Of a stretch of DNA of 21,047 bases, positions 9,801 to 16,910 are shown in pieces (the stretch's first letter is position 1; the number at the start of each line of letters is the position of its first letter). This stretch comes from Bacteroidota bacterium. Its GTDB lineage: Bacteria > Zhuqueibacterota > JdFR-76 > DREG01. The notes beneath the pieces were generated by a model. That model had not been told where the DNA came from. It made no database searches and saw only the letters and a list, made by a program, of their open reading frames with translations. Location: NCBI GenBank assembly GCA_030624545.1, contig JAUXJX010000001.1:1-21047 (forward strand). The letters are read 5' to 3'. The position numbers and the translations under genes were made by a program.

Positions 9801-12656
9801 GGGCCGGCCGATTTCTTTGTCTTCGGTTACTACCTGCCTGGCTGTTTCTACCGCTACTTTTCCTACACCCAGCCCGGCGGCAAACAAGCCGCAAAGAGCC
9901 TGATTTATCGAAACAATGTCGCCGATTCTAGGATGATTCGTAAACAGGGTGACCACATCCTCCCGCTTTCCCACAACATCGTCAACGAAGCCGTACAACA
10001 CCCTCTTGGGGCCGATTTCAACAAATACCCTGGCGCCTGCATCATATAAAGTATTGAGACCCTTGACGAATTGAACGGGTGAAGAAACCTGCTTTGCTAA
10101 GATGTCAATCATCTCGGTTACCGCATTAGGTCTCGCCGCATTGGGATAGAACTCCCCGGAAATATTGGCAACAATAGGAATTTCCGGCGGCTGCAGGCTC
10201 ATCTTTGCCAGGGTCCTGCTCAGGCCTTCGCTTGCCCTGGCTACGATATTGGTATGAAAAGCATGGCTGACCTGGAGTTGACGAGCCACATAGCCGGCAT
10301 CCCGCACGGCGGTCATGGCCTTCTGCACAGCCTCAGTACTTCCCCCGATTACGGCCTCCTTGGTGCTATTGATGTTGGCAATCACAACGTAGCCTGCAAC
10401 CCCACTGATGATCTTCTCTATTTCCTCGATCGGGCCAAAGACTGCAGCCATCAGACCGTTGTCCTTTAGAGATGTCTTGGTCATTTCATCACCGCGAGCG
10501 CTAACTGCCCTCAAGGCCTCCTCAAAAGATAACGCGCCCGATGCTACTAAGGCACCGTATTCACCCAGGCTGTGCCCCATTACCATGTCAGGCGAAATCC
10601 CATAGGCAACCAATAGGCGCGCTATCGCGGTTTCGGTCGCCAATACCGCCGGTTGCGTGATGGCGGTCTGTTTAAGGTCTTCTTCGGCTTGAGCCATGGC
10701 CTTTTTGTCCGATTCGTCCAGGAAGACATAATCCGAAAGGGATTTGCCCAGCAGAGGTTGCATTACGCGATCGGCCTCGGCAAATGTCATAGCGACGACG
10801 GGTTCAGTCTCTTTTAGATTCCTGAGCATATTGACATACTGCGCTCCTTGTCCAGTAAAGAGGAAGGCGATCTTGGCTGCACGCCCTCGCCCAAGAAAAA
10901 TGCCTTTCGCGCGCAGCGCTTTCCATCTGCCGGGCTGATTTTCCTCCAGCGCAGTGAGTGCCCTGCCGGCCTTGTCAGCCAACTCGGCGGCGTCGCCATA
11001 GTCAATGGCTAACCGCACCTTGGCACGCAGATCCGCCTCGCCAGGCGGCGCAGGCTCGGGAGCTGTGCCTGCCTTGGCTTCTTTCTGAATCTGAGAAAGG
11101 CGATTGGCTATGTCAGGCTCAGTTTCGGCGCCAATTACAAGCGCGCCACGAAGCGGAGACTTGACCGAGACAGCAGCCCGCGGTACTTGTGCCTCACTGA
11201 ACGATACCATCGTTTTGGTTTCTTCCTTAATTCGGCCCGGAATGTACTCCTCCATCACTGCATGAAAATTGGTTCCGCCAAAACCGAAAGCGCTGATACC
11301 CGCTCGCCGGACACCGCCTTTGTTTACTTCCCACGGCTTCAGTTCGGTATTAACGGCAAAAGGTGATTTCGCGAAGTCAATGCCTGGATTTGGCTCATGA
11401 AAGTTGATACTCGGCGGCAGTATCTTCTCGTGCAGGGCGAATGTTGTTTTCAATATGCCTGCTGCACCGGCGGCACCCTTGAGATGGCCAATGTTTGATT
11501 TCACAGAGCCAAGAGCAACGGAGCCCACCGGCAAGTTGAATTCCTTGAATGCCCCAGTCAGGCTTTCCACTTCCGCCACATCGCCCACCCGGGTGGAAGT
11601 GCCGTGGCCTTCTATCATGTCGCCCGCCACGGGCGTAAGCCCGGCGTTGTGCCAGGCACGCTGGATCGCCAGCTTTTGCCCCGCCGGATTGGGTGCGGTG
11701 ATCCCCTTGCCCCTGCCATCACTGGAACCGCCCAGAGCCCGAATCACCGCATAAATCTTGTCACCGTCGCGCTCGGCATCAATCAAACGCTTAATTAGGA
11801 AAATCACCGAACCTTCGCCCATGACGAAGCCGTCTGCGCCTTCGTCGTAGGGACGAGTGCCTGTGCCAGAGAGCGCACCAATCTTACAGAATTTCACAAA
11901 TGTCTGGGCGCTCATATTGGCGTCGATACCCCCGGTAATCACGGCATCATAAACGTTTTCCTCCAACCCTTCTATGGCTGCAGAAATCGCCGCCATTGCA
12001 GAAGCACAGGCAGCATCGGCAACATAATTGGGCCCCTGGAAATTGTAGAGAGCGGCAACGCGGCCGGCAATAATATTCGACAACTCGCCGGGCATTGTGT
12101 CTTCGGTGATTTCAGCAAAGCGCTTGCCCACGCCTTCCCGCATTTCCTTAATGATCGCTTCCCTTACCCCATTAGGCAAATCGGAGAAGCTTGGCGCCTT
12201 GGCGAGCTCGGAAGCATATTCGGGAAACATAATTCGCGCTGCCGAATAGATGTGGGAATCGCCGCCCATGGCATTGCCGAAAATCACAGCAGTTCTCTCG
12301 GGATCAAGAGATCGTTTGGGGAAGCCATAGTCTTCCAGTGCCTGCCGAGCCGCGATAATGGCCCATTTCTGTGTTAGGTCCATGGCGTCACCGACACGAG
12401 GCGGAATAGGTAATTTCCATTTCAGCGGATCCCAGTTCCAATCCATCACCCAGCCGCCGATCTTGGAATAGGTCTTATCCGGGGCTTTTGGATCGGGATC
12501 ATAGTAGAGGTCGGCATCCCAACGGTCAGGTTGCACTTCCGAAATACTGTTGCGCCCATCCTTTATGTTTTGCCAAAATGCCGGAGCGTTGGATGCATCA
12601 GGCATCAGCGCTCCCACGCCAACGATTGCAACAGCCTTATGGGCAGATCGGTTCAT
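3822..12656 (-). CDS. Giant iterative type I fatty acid/polyketide synthase: KS-AT-KS-4xACP-KR-DH (PfaA-like)
   Basis: A 2944-aa cytoplasmic megasynthase that should extend an acyl chain from malonyl units with beta-keto reduction and dehydration. Domains from the ATG: KS1 about 7-465 (C217 in DAACAS, H351 in HGTST, H390 in NIGHLKG); AT about 595-915 (S696 in GHSLGEY, H801 in SHAFH, the malonyl-type signature); KS2 about 1010-1525 (C1265 in NGACAS, H1413, H1453); an Ala/Pro-rich linker; ACPs at about 1645-1724, 1757-1836, 1872-1952 and 1991-2072; KR about 2125-2625 (TGAAGSI, K2502, SS at 2525-2526, Y2539, N2543); hot-dog DH about 2655-2935 (H2681 before PVLPG, FHGPAY, E2853/Q2857). No ER, thioesterase or reductive release domain is seen. 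ACP tandem-KR-DH order matches PfaA of PUFA synthases; a second active-looking KS between AT and ACPs does not. All four ACPs have Thr at the phosphopantetheine site. A TTG lies 15 bp upstream, but AGAGAGG five bases before the ATG at 12656 decides the start. Confidence 0.95.
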   Translation of the reverse strand: MNRSAHKAVAIVGVGALMPDASNAPAFWQNIKDGRNSISEVQPDRWDADLYYDPDPKAPDKTYSKIGGWVMDWNWDPLKWKLPIPPRVGDAMDLTQKWAIIAARQALEDYGFPKRSLDPERTAVIFGNAMGGDSHIYSAARIMFPEYASELAKAPSFSDLPNGVREAIIKEMREGVGKRFAEITEDTMPGELSNIIAGRVAALYNFQGPNYVADAACASAMAAISAAIEGLEENVYDAVITGGIDANMSAQTFVKFCKIGALSGTGTRPYDEGADGFVMGEGSVIFLIKRLIDAERDGDKIYAVIRALGGSSDGRGKGITAPNPAGQKLAIQRAWHNAGLTPVAGDMIEGHGTSTRVGDVAEVESLTGAFKEFNLPVGSVALGSVKSNIGHLKGAAGAAGILKTTFALHEKILPPSINFHEPNPGIDFAKSPFAVNTELKPWEVNKGGVRRAGISAFGFGGTNFHAVMEEYIPGRIKEETKTMVSFSEAQVPRAAVSVKSPLRGALVIGAETEPDIANRLSQIQKEAKAGTAPEPAPPGEADLRAKVRLAIDYGDAAELADKAGRALTALEENQPGRWKALRAKGIFLGRGRAAKIAFLFTGQGAQYVNMLRNLKETEPVVAMTFAEADRVMQPLLGKSLSDYVFLDESDKKAMAQAEEDLKQTAITQPAVLATETAIARLLVAYGISPDMVMGHSLGEYGALVASGALSFEEALRAVSARGDEMTKTSLKDNGLMAAVFGPIEEIEKIISGVAGYVVIANINSTKEAVIGGSTEAVQKAMTAVRDAGYVARQLQVSHAFHTNIVARASEGLSRTLAKMSLQPPEIPIVANISGEFYPNAARPNAVTEMIDILAKQVSSPVQFVKGLNTLYDAGARVFVEIGPKRVLYGFVDDVVGKREDVVTLFTNHPRIGDIVSINQALCGLFAAGLGVGKVAVETARQVVTEDKEIGRPEPREDVRQPDPSYPEQTESTPPLPQAHDDRYVRLGHLFTEFLDRGFQIYSGGAKRPVQGSDRVCITGASLGLPGVDRIFDDSNVERILRGDQFIEEIPMPLREGMANKGIVRLVKSEDGDAKFETIDKVEDVIKLAGRGINLDLARDFGFPEDRLPALDDVTRIAIGAGIDALRDAGIPLVSRYKTTTTGTNLPDRWGLPDNMRDDTGMIFSSAFPGLDSFAEIITGYHEDRTRRERLQDLESLRERIVQSDGSNQGTVQEIDSRIEQLRSEIEKQPYHFDRRFLFRVLSMGHSQFAEYIGARGPNTQINGACASTTQAVAVAQDWIRMGRCKRVIIISADDITTDNLVEWFGSGFLASGAAATDGKVEDAAMPFDRRRHGMIIGMGGAGLVVESQESVRERGIQPICEVLSSISANSAFHGSRLDVNHICEVMETLISQAEADWGINRYEIAPETVFVSHETYTPARGGSASAEVFALRHVFGSTADQIVVANTKGSTGHAMGVGIEDVVAVKILETGVVPPVPNFKEVDPELGPLNLSRGGSHPVRYALRLGAGFGSQISMTLTRWVPTVDGKRRRPSELGYAYRIVDQAAWKSWLSKTTGYEEPEIEVAHRTLRVKDKGPAVNFSQTAPTTQVAQKQAQANSLRTEIDSKIAQPVEAAGPAQAAEAITSDAKSQIPTTPVAEPAPSPATDPVQEKVLQIISEKSGYPPDMLELDLDLEADLGIDTVKQAEMFAAIREAYNIPRDDNLKLRDFPTLTHAVRFVYDRRPDLKQQFEQASSDEPKTEGIVVPLEAVLASTTIAADPVKGKVMQIIAEKTGYPPDMLDLDLDLEADLGIDTVKQAEMFAAIREAYDIPRDDSLKLRDFPTLAHSIQFVYDRRPDLKEKLTITTPEEIPAMTTAPTEEALPAKPAAVFASGEDPVRTKVMEIISEKTGYPPDMLDLDLDLEADLGIDTVKQAEMFAAIREAYDIPRDDTLQLRDFPTLAHTIQFVYDRRPDLKEQAAAIPVEIGVANGPVETIESGPITESSISTSTAVGTDPVQDQVLKIIAEKTGYPPDMLDLDLDLEADLGIDTVKQAEMFASIREAYDIPRDDNLQLRDFPTLAHTIQFVYDRRPDLKEQMPATEIASATAPSAETSAAPASIPEVGGIVASMDAANQIPRRVPIAHLRPSLDLCKPTGVTLNADSRVIVMTDRGGVGKALAGRLKKLGMSVLMIDDCPVAETFTKRIEEWKSEGPIQGVFWLPALDHEGDIAGMSLDDWREATRVRVKLLYATMRALCDQLDKPGTFLVSATRLGGQHGYDDAGAIAPLGGAVAGFTKAYKREAPEALVKVVDFEPGRKTTAFADLLVHETLRDPGLVEVGYKNGQRWAIGLEEKPTPDGEGGIELNKDSVFLITGAAGSIVSAITTDLASAAGGTFHLLDLAPEPDPNDPDLRRFATDKEGLKRDIFERIKSQGKKATPVMVEKELGNLERAHAASMAIQAIENAGGKAHYHSVNLLDAEAVANIMKDIADECGRIDVLVHAAGLEISHLLPDKEPNEFDLVFDVKCDGWFNLVSNLGDMPLGAAVVFSSIAGRFGNAGQTDYAAANDLLCKSISNMRKTRPETRGIAIDWTAWGGIGMAARGSIPAVMKQAGIDMLQPEAGIPIVRREVIAGTNGEIVVAGNLGIMLNDFDESGGLDTGKDGALSKLLQHRGVMSEKIAGMGLYSGLTVETALDPAKQPFLYDHKINDTPVLPGVMGIEAMVEAAMVLFPDRYVGGVEDVNFLLPFKFYRGEPRTVTVQVQYQQENEDIVADCQLIGSRKLHAKEDLEVTTHFTARVRLVAEPRPVTKGKRVNVPRDGKKVESGEIYQLYFHGPAYQVVEKSWRAGKDVIGRMAQDLPPNHEPAELSTLAEPRIIELCFQTAGILEMGIKGRMALPYHIDRVDILGTPDGNQGRLHARVRPGPKGGFDAEVVDSKGNICLTMRTYQTSELPDAIDSEQLRPLKTALE
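6441..7724 (-). repeat. Four tandem ACP-encoding repeats inside the synthase
   Basis: Four copies of about 240 bp (7724-7485, 7388-7149, 7043-6801, 6686-6441) encode nearly identical ACP domains of about 80 aa, centred on LEADLGIDTVKQAEMFA and ending FVYDRRPDL. Spacing between the Thr codons is 112, 116 and 119 codons, with Ala/Pro/Glu/Thr-rich linkers that differ in sequence. Copies 2-4 share DMLDLDLDLEAD, while copy 1 has DMLELDLDLEAD. Codon usage differs freely between copies while the protein is conserved, so the duplications are old and under purifying selection rather than recent or an assembly artefact. Tandem ACPs are known in PUFA synthases to raise product yield. Confidence 0.92.
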
Positions 12657-12669
12657 TCCTTCCTCTCTC
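12657..12669 (-). promoter_or_regulatory. Ribosome binding site that decides the synthase start
   Basis: On the minus strand GAGAGAGG is followed by AAGGA and the ATG at 12656. The TTG at 12671 overlaps this purine run and has no site of its own, so the ATG is preferred. Confidence 0.7.
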
Positions 12670-12701
12670 AATACGTGTCATACAATTATGCAACACTGAA
12701 C

Positions 12702-12962
12702 AACACCGAAAACACCGAATAATTAAAGCAACGGTCATGTAGATATTCTAACATGTTATGTTCGGTTTCCTTCTTGCCTGCCCGACGCAGGCCTGTCTGC
12801 GCAGGCAGGCTGTTGCAGGACGTTCATGAAATCTCCTATGCCTGTCATTCCCGCACGTATTAGGCGGGAATCTATTGTCCTTATGTCCTGGATTCCCGAC
12901 AAAGGCATTCGGGAATGACATTCTGCAACAGCCTCGCAGGAGGGAGGTGTTTTTCGGTGTTT
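12702..12962. repeat. Nested palindromic repeat mosaic (MITE-like)
   Basis: Several inverted repeats are nested. Outermost, AACACCGAAAACACC at 12702-12716 is matched, with one extra base, by its inverse at 12947-12962. Next is a perfect 12-bp pair, AGGCTGTTGCAG at 12807-12818 with CTGCAACAGCCT at 12923-12934. Inside that, GTCATTCCCG (12844-12853) pairs with CGGGAATGAC (12910-12919), enclosing two 8-bp hairpins, ATTCCCGC/GCGGGAAT (12847-12871) and ATTCCCGA/TCGGGAAT (12892-12916). A separate GC-rich palindrome, TGCCTGC/GCAGGCA, lies at 12775-12807. There is no ORF inside, so it resembles non-autonomous, REP- or MITE-like elements inserted into one another. Confidence 0.75.
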
Positions 12963-13004
12963 ATGAGTGGGCTTGATCATATGGCCAATAATCTTCTCGT
13001 TTAT

Positions 13005-14675
13005 TTAGCTCTTTCCATCGATTCTGTCATAGAGGACATCGGCCACATAGTTCATGTCGGCGATAAGTCCGGCCTGGGCAGCGTGGATGGCAGAAAGTCC
13101 CATTTTTGTTTCGAAATCGCCAATTTCAGCGGTAGTGATACCATCGGTCCCGCAAATCCAGCGAATGCCATCCTCTCCGACCTTGACAGCCGCTTCCCGT
13201 GCAAAAATACGGCTAAGCGCCGCCAAGGCGTCCGGATCGAAGCGGGTGTCGGATTTTTCGTTGAGCCGGCCTTCGGCCGCATTCGCGGCGCGTTTGGCCA
13301 GGCTCGCCGCGACCTCTGCATAGGCGATCAATTCACCAAGGCGAAACAGGATGTGTTGGTTGCGGGTAAGCCGGTGGACACGGGCTCTTTCCAGAAGCTC
13401 GGCCAGCGCATGAAGGCAAATTGCTGAGATATTCGCGCCGACCAGAGGATGACTGCCATGCAAAGCTTCCATCTGACGGGCCTGTTCATGGTAATGTTGG
13501 CCGTGAGTTTTTAGGTGCATTTGCCAACGGTCGCGGCAGATGGTCATCTCCATGATCTCGGAAGTGCCTTCGTAAATCGTCGTGATGCGCACGTCGCGTT
13601 TGATCTTTTCAACCATGTACTCTCGCGTGTAGCCATAACCGCCAAGGGCTTGAATGCTGGCATCGGCGGCCATATTACCGGCCTCCGTAGCGAGATATTT
13701 AGCAATGGCGCCTTCTGTGTTGAGATTGCCTTCCCCATTGTCGATGCGTTCACCGCTCTCTTCAATAAATGCACGGCTGGCTTCGAGGCGGACGACGTGA
13801 GGCACGATTAGCTTATGGGTATAGCCTTGCTTTTCAGAAAGCGGGGCGCCCGCTTGAATACGCTCGGTGGAATATGGAATGGCGCGATCCAGCGCTGCCC
13901 AGCCGGCGCCAAGGCCAAAGGCCGCCACCATCAAGCGTGTGTAGCCGAAAACATCCTGGGCTTGAATGAGCCCCAATCCTTCCTTGCCGCCAATCAACCG
14001 TTCGGCGTCAACGTAGACGTCTTCGAAGGAAACAGCAGCTGTATTGCTTGCGCGGATGCCATGCTTGTCCTCGGGTTTGCCGTGGCTGAAGCCGGGAGCA
14101 TCTTTCTCTACAAGAAACCAGCTCGGCCCTCCGGGAGCCAAAGCAAGGACGCTGCTGACGTCCGCAAAGCCGCCGTTACTTATCCACTGTTTATTGCCGT
14201 TGATTTTATAGCCAACGACCTGACCATCCTTCTCCACCGGTGTTGCCGTGGTCTGCAGGGCTGCCAGGTCGCTGCCCGCCTGCGGCTCCGTGGCGCAATA
14301 AGACATGAGCAGGCCTTCCTGGGCAATCCTGGTCAACCACTTCTTTTTCTGATCATCGGTACCGCCAAAAATGATAGGATCGCTGCCGAGAAAGGTGGCA
14401 AGCACGCCGGTGGCCACGCCCAGGTCAATTCGTGCCATCTCTTCACAGATCCGGTAAACGTCAAAGGCTCCGCCCCCCATGCCGTCAAATTCTTCGGGGA
14501 TAAAGAGAAGTTGAATTCCCAGGCTGCCGCCGCACATATCGCGAACGATCTCAAGCGGGAACTCCTCCTTGGCATCCAGCTCGAGGAGCTTCTCCTCAGG
14601 AAGTTCTCTTTGGGTGAATTCCCGAAGCGCCTCCAAAGTCATATCCAGTGTCTCTTTGTCAAGCCCTGCACTCAT
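13005..14675 (-). CDS. Acyl-CoA dehydrogenase with extended C-terminus
   Basis: A flavoenzyme of 556 aa that normally introduces an alpha,beta double bond into acyl-CoA, passing electrons to electron-transfer flavoprotein. Numbered from the ATG at 14675, it shows [13 protein letters not shown] (about 126-138, FAD/substrate signature), KQWISNGG (about 162-169), and [17 protein letters not shown] leading to YEGTSEI with catalytic base E369. About 170 residues follow the core, making it longer than short/medium-chain enzymes (about 380-400 aa) and closer to the VLCAD/ACAD9-like layout. An ATG at 14681 is possible, but GCGGAG abuts it and lies six bases before the ATG at 14675, favouring the latter. 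It lies between the esterase and synthase genes on the same strand. In this context it could desaturate, or in reverse reduce, acyl chains made by the synthase, which has no ER of its own (inference); ordinary beta-oxidation is the alternative. Confidence 0.93.
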   Translation of the reverse strand: MSAGLDKETLDMTLEALREFTQRELPEEKLLELDAKEEFPLEIVRDMCGGSLGIQLLFIPEEFDGMGGGAFDVYRICEEMARIDLGVATGVLATFLGSDPIIFGGTDDQKKKWLTRIAQEGLLMSYCATEPQAGSDLAALQTTATPVEKDGQVVGYKINGNKQWISNGGFADVSSVLALAPGGPSWFLVEKDAPGFSHGKPEDKHGIRASNTAAVSFEDVYVDAERLIGGKEGLGLIQAQDVFGYTRLMVAAFGLGAGWAALDRAIPYSTERIQAGAPLSEKQGYTHKLIVPHVVRLEASRAFIEESGERIDNGEGNLNTEGAIAKYLATEAGNMAADASIQALGGYGYTREYMVEKIKRDVRITTIYEGTSEIMEMTICRDRWQMHLKTHGQHYHEQARQMEALHGSHPLVGANISAICLHALAELLERARVHRLTRNQHILFRLGELIAYAEVAASLAKRAANAAEGRLNEKSDTRFDPDALAALSRIFAREAAVKVGEDGIRWICGTDGITTAEIGDFETKMGLSAIHAAQAGLIADMNYVADVLYDRIDGKS

Positions 14676-14681
14676 TTTCAT

Positions 14682-14687
14682 CTCCGC
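14682..14687 (-). promoter_or_regulatory. Ribosome binding site that decides the acyl-CoA dehydrogenase start
   Basis: GCGGAG on the minus strand lies six bases before the ATG at 14675 but touches the ATG at 14681, so the inner ATG has normal spacing. Confidence 0.6.
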
Positions 14688-14746
14688 AGGTTTTGTTCAG
14701 AATCTTAAAACAGGAATGACAAATGTATGACAATTTTTGAAAATTT

Positions 14747-14774
14747 GCTATAAAACGTGTTGTATCTGCCTCAA
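14747..14774 (-). promoter_or_regulatory. Weak sigma-70-like promoter candidate for acyl-CoA dehydrogenase
   Basis: TTGAGG and TATAGC are separated by 16 bp on the minus strand, about 70 bp upstream of the ACAD start. Each hexamer matches consensus at four of six positions, so it is only a candidate. Confidence 0.22.
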
Positions 14775-14797
14775 ATGTAGTTACCTCTCCCCTATTC

Positions 14798-14817
14798 AAT
14801 GATCTACCAAGATCATT
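14798..14817. repeat. Perfect 8-bp inverted repeat, operator- or hairpin-like
   Basis: AATGATCT-acca-AGATCATT is a perfect inverted repeat with a 4-nt centre. It lies 17 bp past the esterase stop and upstream of the ACAD promoter candidate. No T-run follows on the minus strand, so a repressor site or transcript-end hairpin is more likely than a terminator. Confidence 0.45.
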
Positions 14818-14834
14818 TCGTGGTCCAGAACAGT

Positions 14835-16520
14835 CTAATATTTCCATCTCGCCGTGTCCTCCTCCTCAGGCGCGCTCATGGTGATGTGCTCTTCAAATAA
14901 TTTGAACAATTCCGCGCCCCTCGGCCCCCAACAGTGAGGCTTCCTGTCTCCGTATTCCACCACTCCTCCGTACGGCGGATTATCCGTGCTTTCGAGAAAT
15001 TTCTCTAGTAAGACTACGGCATTATTCAGATAGTAGGTGTCCATATCCCCGGTATAGATGTGAAGCTTGCCGGCGAGTTTGGCGCCCAGCCAGGACCAGT
15101 TCTCCTCGAGATAATGCCGCAAATCATACTTCTTCCACTCCTCTGCAACTTCATGATCGATCTCTCCGGTTAACCAGTTCCAGAGCGGCTTCGGATACCC
15201 ATCCTCGCCGATCGGGCTGTAAACGGCTTCCCACATGGCCCATTGGCGCCCGGACCGGTGCTTGTCTCCCAGGGTCCACTCGTAATAATAAGTATCCCTG
15301 ACCGTAGACCTGACCTGGCCATCCGTATCGCGCGCCTCGGGGCGTTCCGCCTTTATCTTATTGTATTCCCTGTAGTAGGCATTCTCGTTATCATAAATAT
15401 TGATAAGCTCATAGTATCTAAAATCTACAGGATCCGGACACAAAGACCAGGTCCCGCCGAAGAAATCCGGTTGGAATATCTGCAGTGCCAAGGCCTCCCA
15501 TCCTCCTGTTGAGCCCCCTGAGAGAACGCGGGCAAACGGTTTTCGAATGATGCGGAAGTGCTCTTCCACATAAGGAATCAACTCCTGCATAATGGCGTCG
15601 CCATATGGACCAACATTGGGAGAATTCACCGCGTAGGAATCATCATAATACGGACACGGGTGTTGAAACGTCACGGCAATCATGCGGGGACAGCTATCCG
15701 ATGCCCAATACTGGTAGAACTCATAACCTCTTCTGCCACGGCTGTCATCTTCACCGGGCTCGTTGGTCCGAAATCCATGCGGAGCCCTCAGCGAAAAATG
15801 GCCTTGAACGTAATTTACCGGGTAATGAACATCCGGGCGGGCATCGTAGTCCTTGGGCAATAAGACCGTGGCACCCAGGTAGATCGGCTGACCCCAAAAC
15901 TCCGTCAGGATCTTGCTCTGAAACTTCACACGTTTAACCCATTCATTATCCGGCGGCACCTCGATGGGTGGAATGATGTTTTTGCAGCTGAGTCTTATTA
16001 TCTCGTCTTTAGATGGATCAATATGCACCTGCCTCACATCGCTGTAGATATTGCCGGGAGAGACGTTCCATCTCTGCCCTTCCCACTGGTCATTGTGCAG
16101 CCACAGGGTGTGCCCGTCAGATCGTTCGAACCTGGTGTAAATATTGATGAATGCTTGAACATGATATTCTCCCGCAGGGATGTCTCTTATGCTTCTCAGT
16201 GGAAAGCCAAATATCTCCTCATCAATAATTGCCGGCTGCCCCGGCTTCAGAGCTTGGACGTTTTTGCCCCAAATCGGTACGCCTCTTGCCAGATCGAAAC
16301 CTGTTTGCAGCCGCGGTTCCCTCGTATCGTTATCCGATATGATTACATAGACACGGCCCGTAATCTCTTCCTCGTGGACCCCAGAAGGAAATGAAATCTC
16401 AAATTGAAGTCCGGATCTTTCCTGAGAAATCGCCAGATCCACAATCAGCCCGATTGGCAACACAATTAAGATAACGGAAATGAACTTTACCAAGGAGGCG
16501 GCTTTTTGAATGATTGTCAT
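14835..16520 (-). CDS. Exported esterase-like alpha/beta hydrolase
   Basis: A 561-aa protein beginning MTIIQKAASL with a hydrophobic stretch (about 11-28), consistent with a signal peptide or N-terminal anchor. Residues about 35-185 look like an all-beta N-terminal domain, and the C-terminal half resembles the putative esterase family (esterase D / ferulic-acid-esterase fold). The nucleophile elbow GGSTGGW gives S337; likely partners are an Asp in TGDMDTYY (492 or 494) and H529 in KPHCWGP. It should hydrolyse an ester outside the cytoplasm; the substrate is unknown. A start at 16595 would add 25 residues, but those are encoded by a palindromic repeat, whereas GGAAGGAAG lies just before the ATG at 16520, so I use the latter. 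It is the first gene of the minus-strand series, divergent from the TPP enzyme and 159 bp before ACAD. Its link to the lipid pathway is positional only. Confidence 0.85.
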   Translation of the reverse strand: MTIIQKAASLVKFISVILIVLPIGLIVDLAISQERSGLQFEISFPSGVHEEEITGRVYVIISDNDTREPRLQTGFDLARGVPIWGKNVQALKPGQPAIIDEEIFGFPLRSIRDIPAGEYHVQAFINIYTRFERSDGHTLWLHNDQWEGQRWNVSPGNIYSDVRQVHIDPSKDEIIRLSCKNIIPPIEVPPDNEWVKRVKFQSKILTEFWGQPIYLGATVLLPKDYDARPDVHYPVNYVQGHFSLRAPHGFRTNEPGEDDSRGRRGYEFYQYWASDSCPRMIAVTFQHPCPYYDDSYAVNSPNVGPYGDAIMQELIPYVEEHFRIIRKPFARVLSGGSTGGWEALALQIFQPDFFGGTWSLCPDPVDFRYYELINIYDNENAYYREYNKIKAERPEARDTDGQVRSTVRDTYYYEWTLGDKHRSGRQWAMWEAVYSPIGEDGYPKPLWNWLTGEIDHEVAEEWKKYDLRHYLEENWSWLGAKLAGKLHIYTGDMDTYYLNNAVVLLEKFLESTDNPPYGGVVEYGDRKPHCWGPRGAELFKLFEEHITMSAPEEEDTARWKY

Positions 16521-16560
16521 TTTTCTTCCTTCCACTTTAGGAGGTATTGTCGAAAAATTA

Positions 16561-16652
16561 ACCACAGTGTTCACAGAGATATTTTTTAGAATCAATCTTT
16601 TAAAGGAAATTCTTTTTAAGTGCCCAGAGAATTGCTCCGTGTTCCCTGTGGT
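16561..16652. repeat. Imperfect 18-bp inverted repeat element
   Basis: Arms ACCACAGTGTTCACAGAG (16561-16578) and CTCCGTGTTCCCTGTGGT (16635-16652) pair at 14 of 18 positions around a 56-nt AT-rich centre. It resembles the ACCACAG...CTGTGGT palindromic elements often seen between genes in environmental bacteria (recollection). Its left part produces the spurious N-terminal extension of the esterase frame. Confidence 0.6.
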
Positions 16653-16899
16653 TTCATTCCTATCCTATTCTTTCATGAAACTTTTGACACTACCCTTCAG
16701 GAGCAATGATCTGCTTCGATTTTTTATGAACCGTTAGGAAATTTTGTTTTGCCGGCCCGGTTTAGATTGTTTCGCTTGTAAGTCTGGGCTAATATTTCTA
16801 ATTTTAAGAGTTTTCATGAATTGATCAAGGTATTTTTTCTAGCTTTGAAGGCTTCGGCAAAACAAACATCGAGTCCATATTTGACTGACAGATCCAGTC

Positions 16900-16905
16900 A
16901 GGAGG
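16900..16905 (+). promoter_or_regulatory. Consensus ribosome binding site of the TPP enzyme
   Basis: AGGAGG, five bases before the ATG at 16911, fixes that start over the TTG at 16821. Confidence 0.85.
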
Positions 16906-16910
16906 TTTCA

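Larger units (their letters stand above)
12657..13004. other. 348-bp intergenic region between acyl-CoA dehydrogenase and synthase
   Basis: No gene is seen here. It holds the synthase ribosome binding site, an AT-rich stretch (12672-12760) that could contain the synthase promoter although I see no convincing -35/-10 pair, and the layered palindromic repeat mosaic at 12702-12962. The gap suggests the synthase is either separately transcribed or separated from the ACAD transcript by stable hairpins. Confidence 0.7.
16521..16910. other. 390-bp divergent intergenic region
   Basis: This region separates the esterase (leftward) from the TPP enzyme (rightward) and must hold promoters for both. It contains the esterase ribosome binding site (16525-16533), the palindromic repeat at 16561-16652, and an AT-rich segment on the right. 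TTGACA occurs at 16684-16689 on the plus strand but lacks a good -10 at the right distance. The frame open from a TTG at 16821 into the TPP gene looks non-coding. Confidence 0.65.

Noticed and set aside
13815..14708. Plus-strand frame of 297 codons
   Set aside because: Fully antisense to the acyl-CoA dehydrogenase, which has all family motifs; the antisense product has no recognisable domain.
14659..14847. Small minus-strand frame of 62 codons between esterase and acyl-CoA dehydrogenase
   Set aside because: Overlaps the end of the esterase and the start of ACAD, has no good ribosome binding site, and its sequence shows no coding character.
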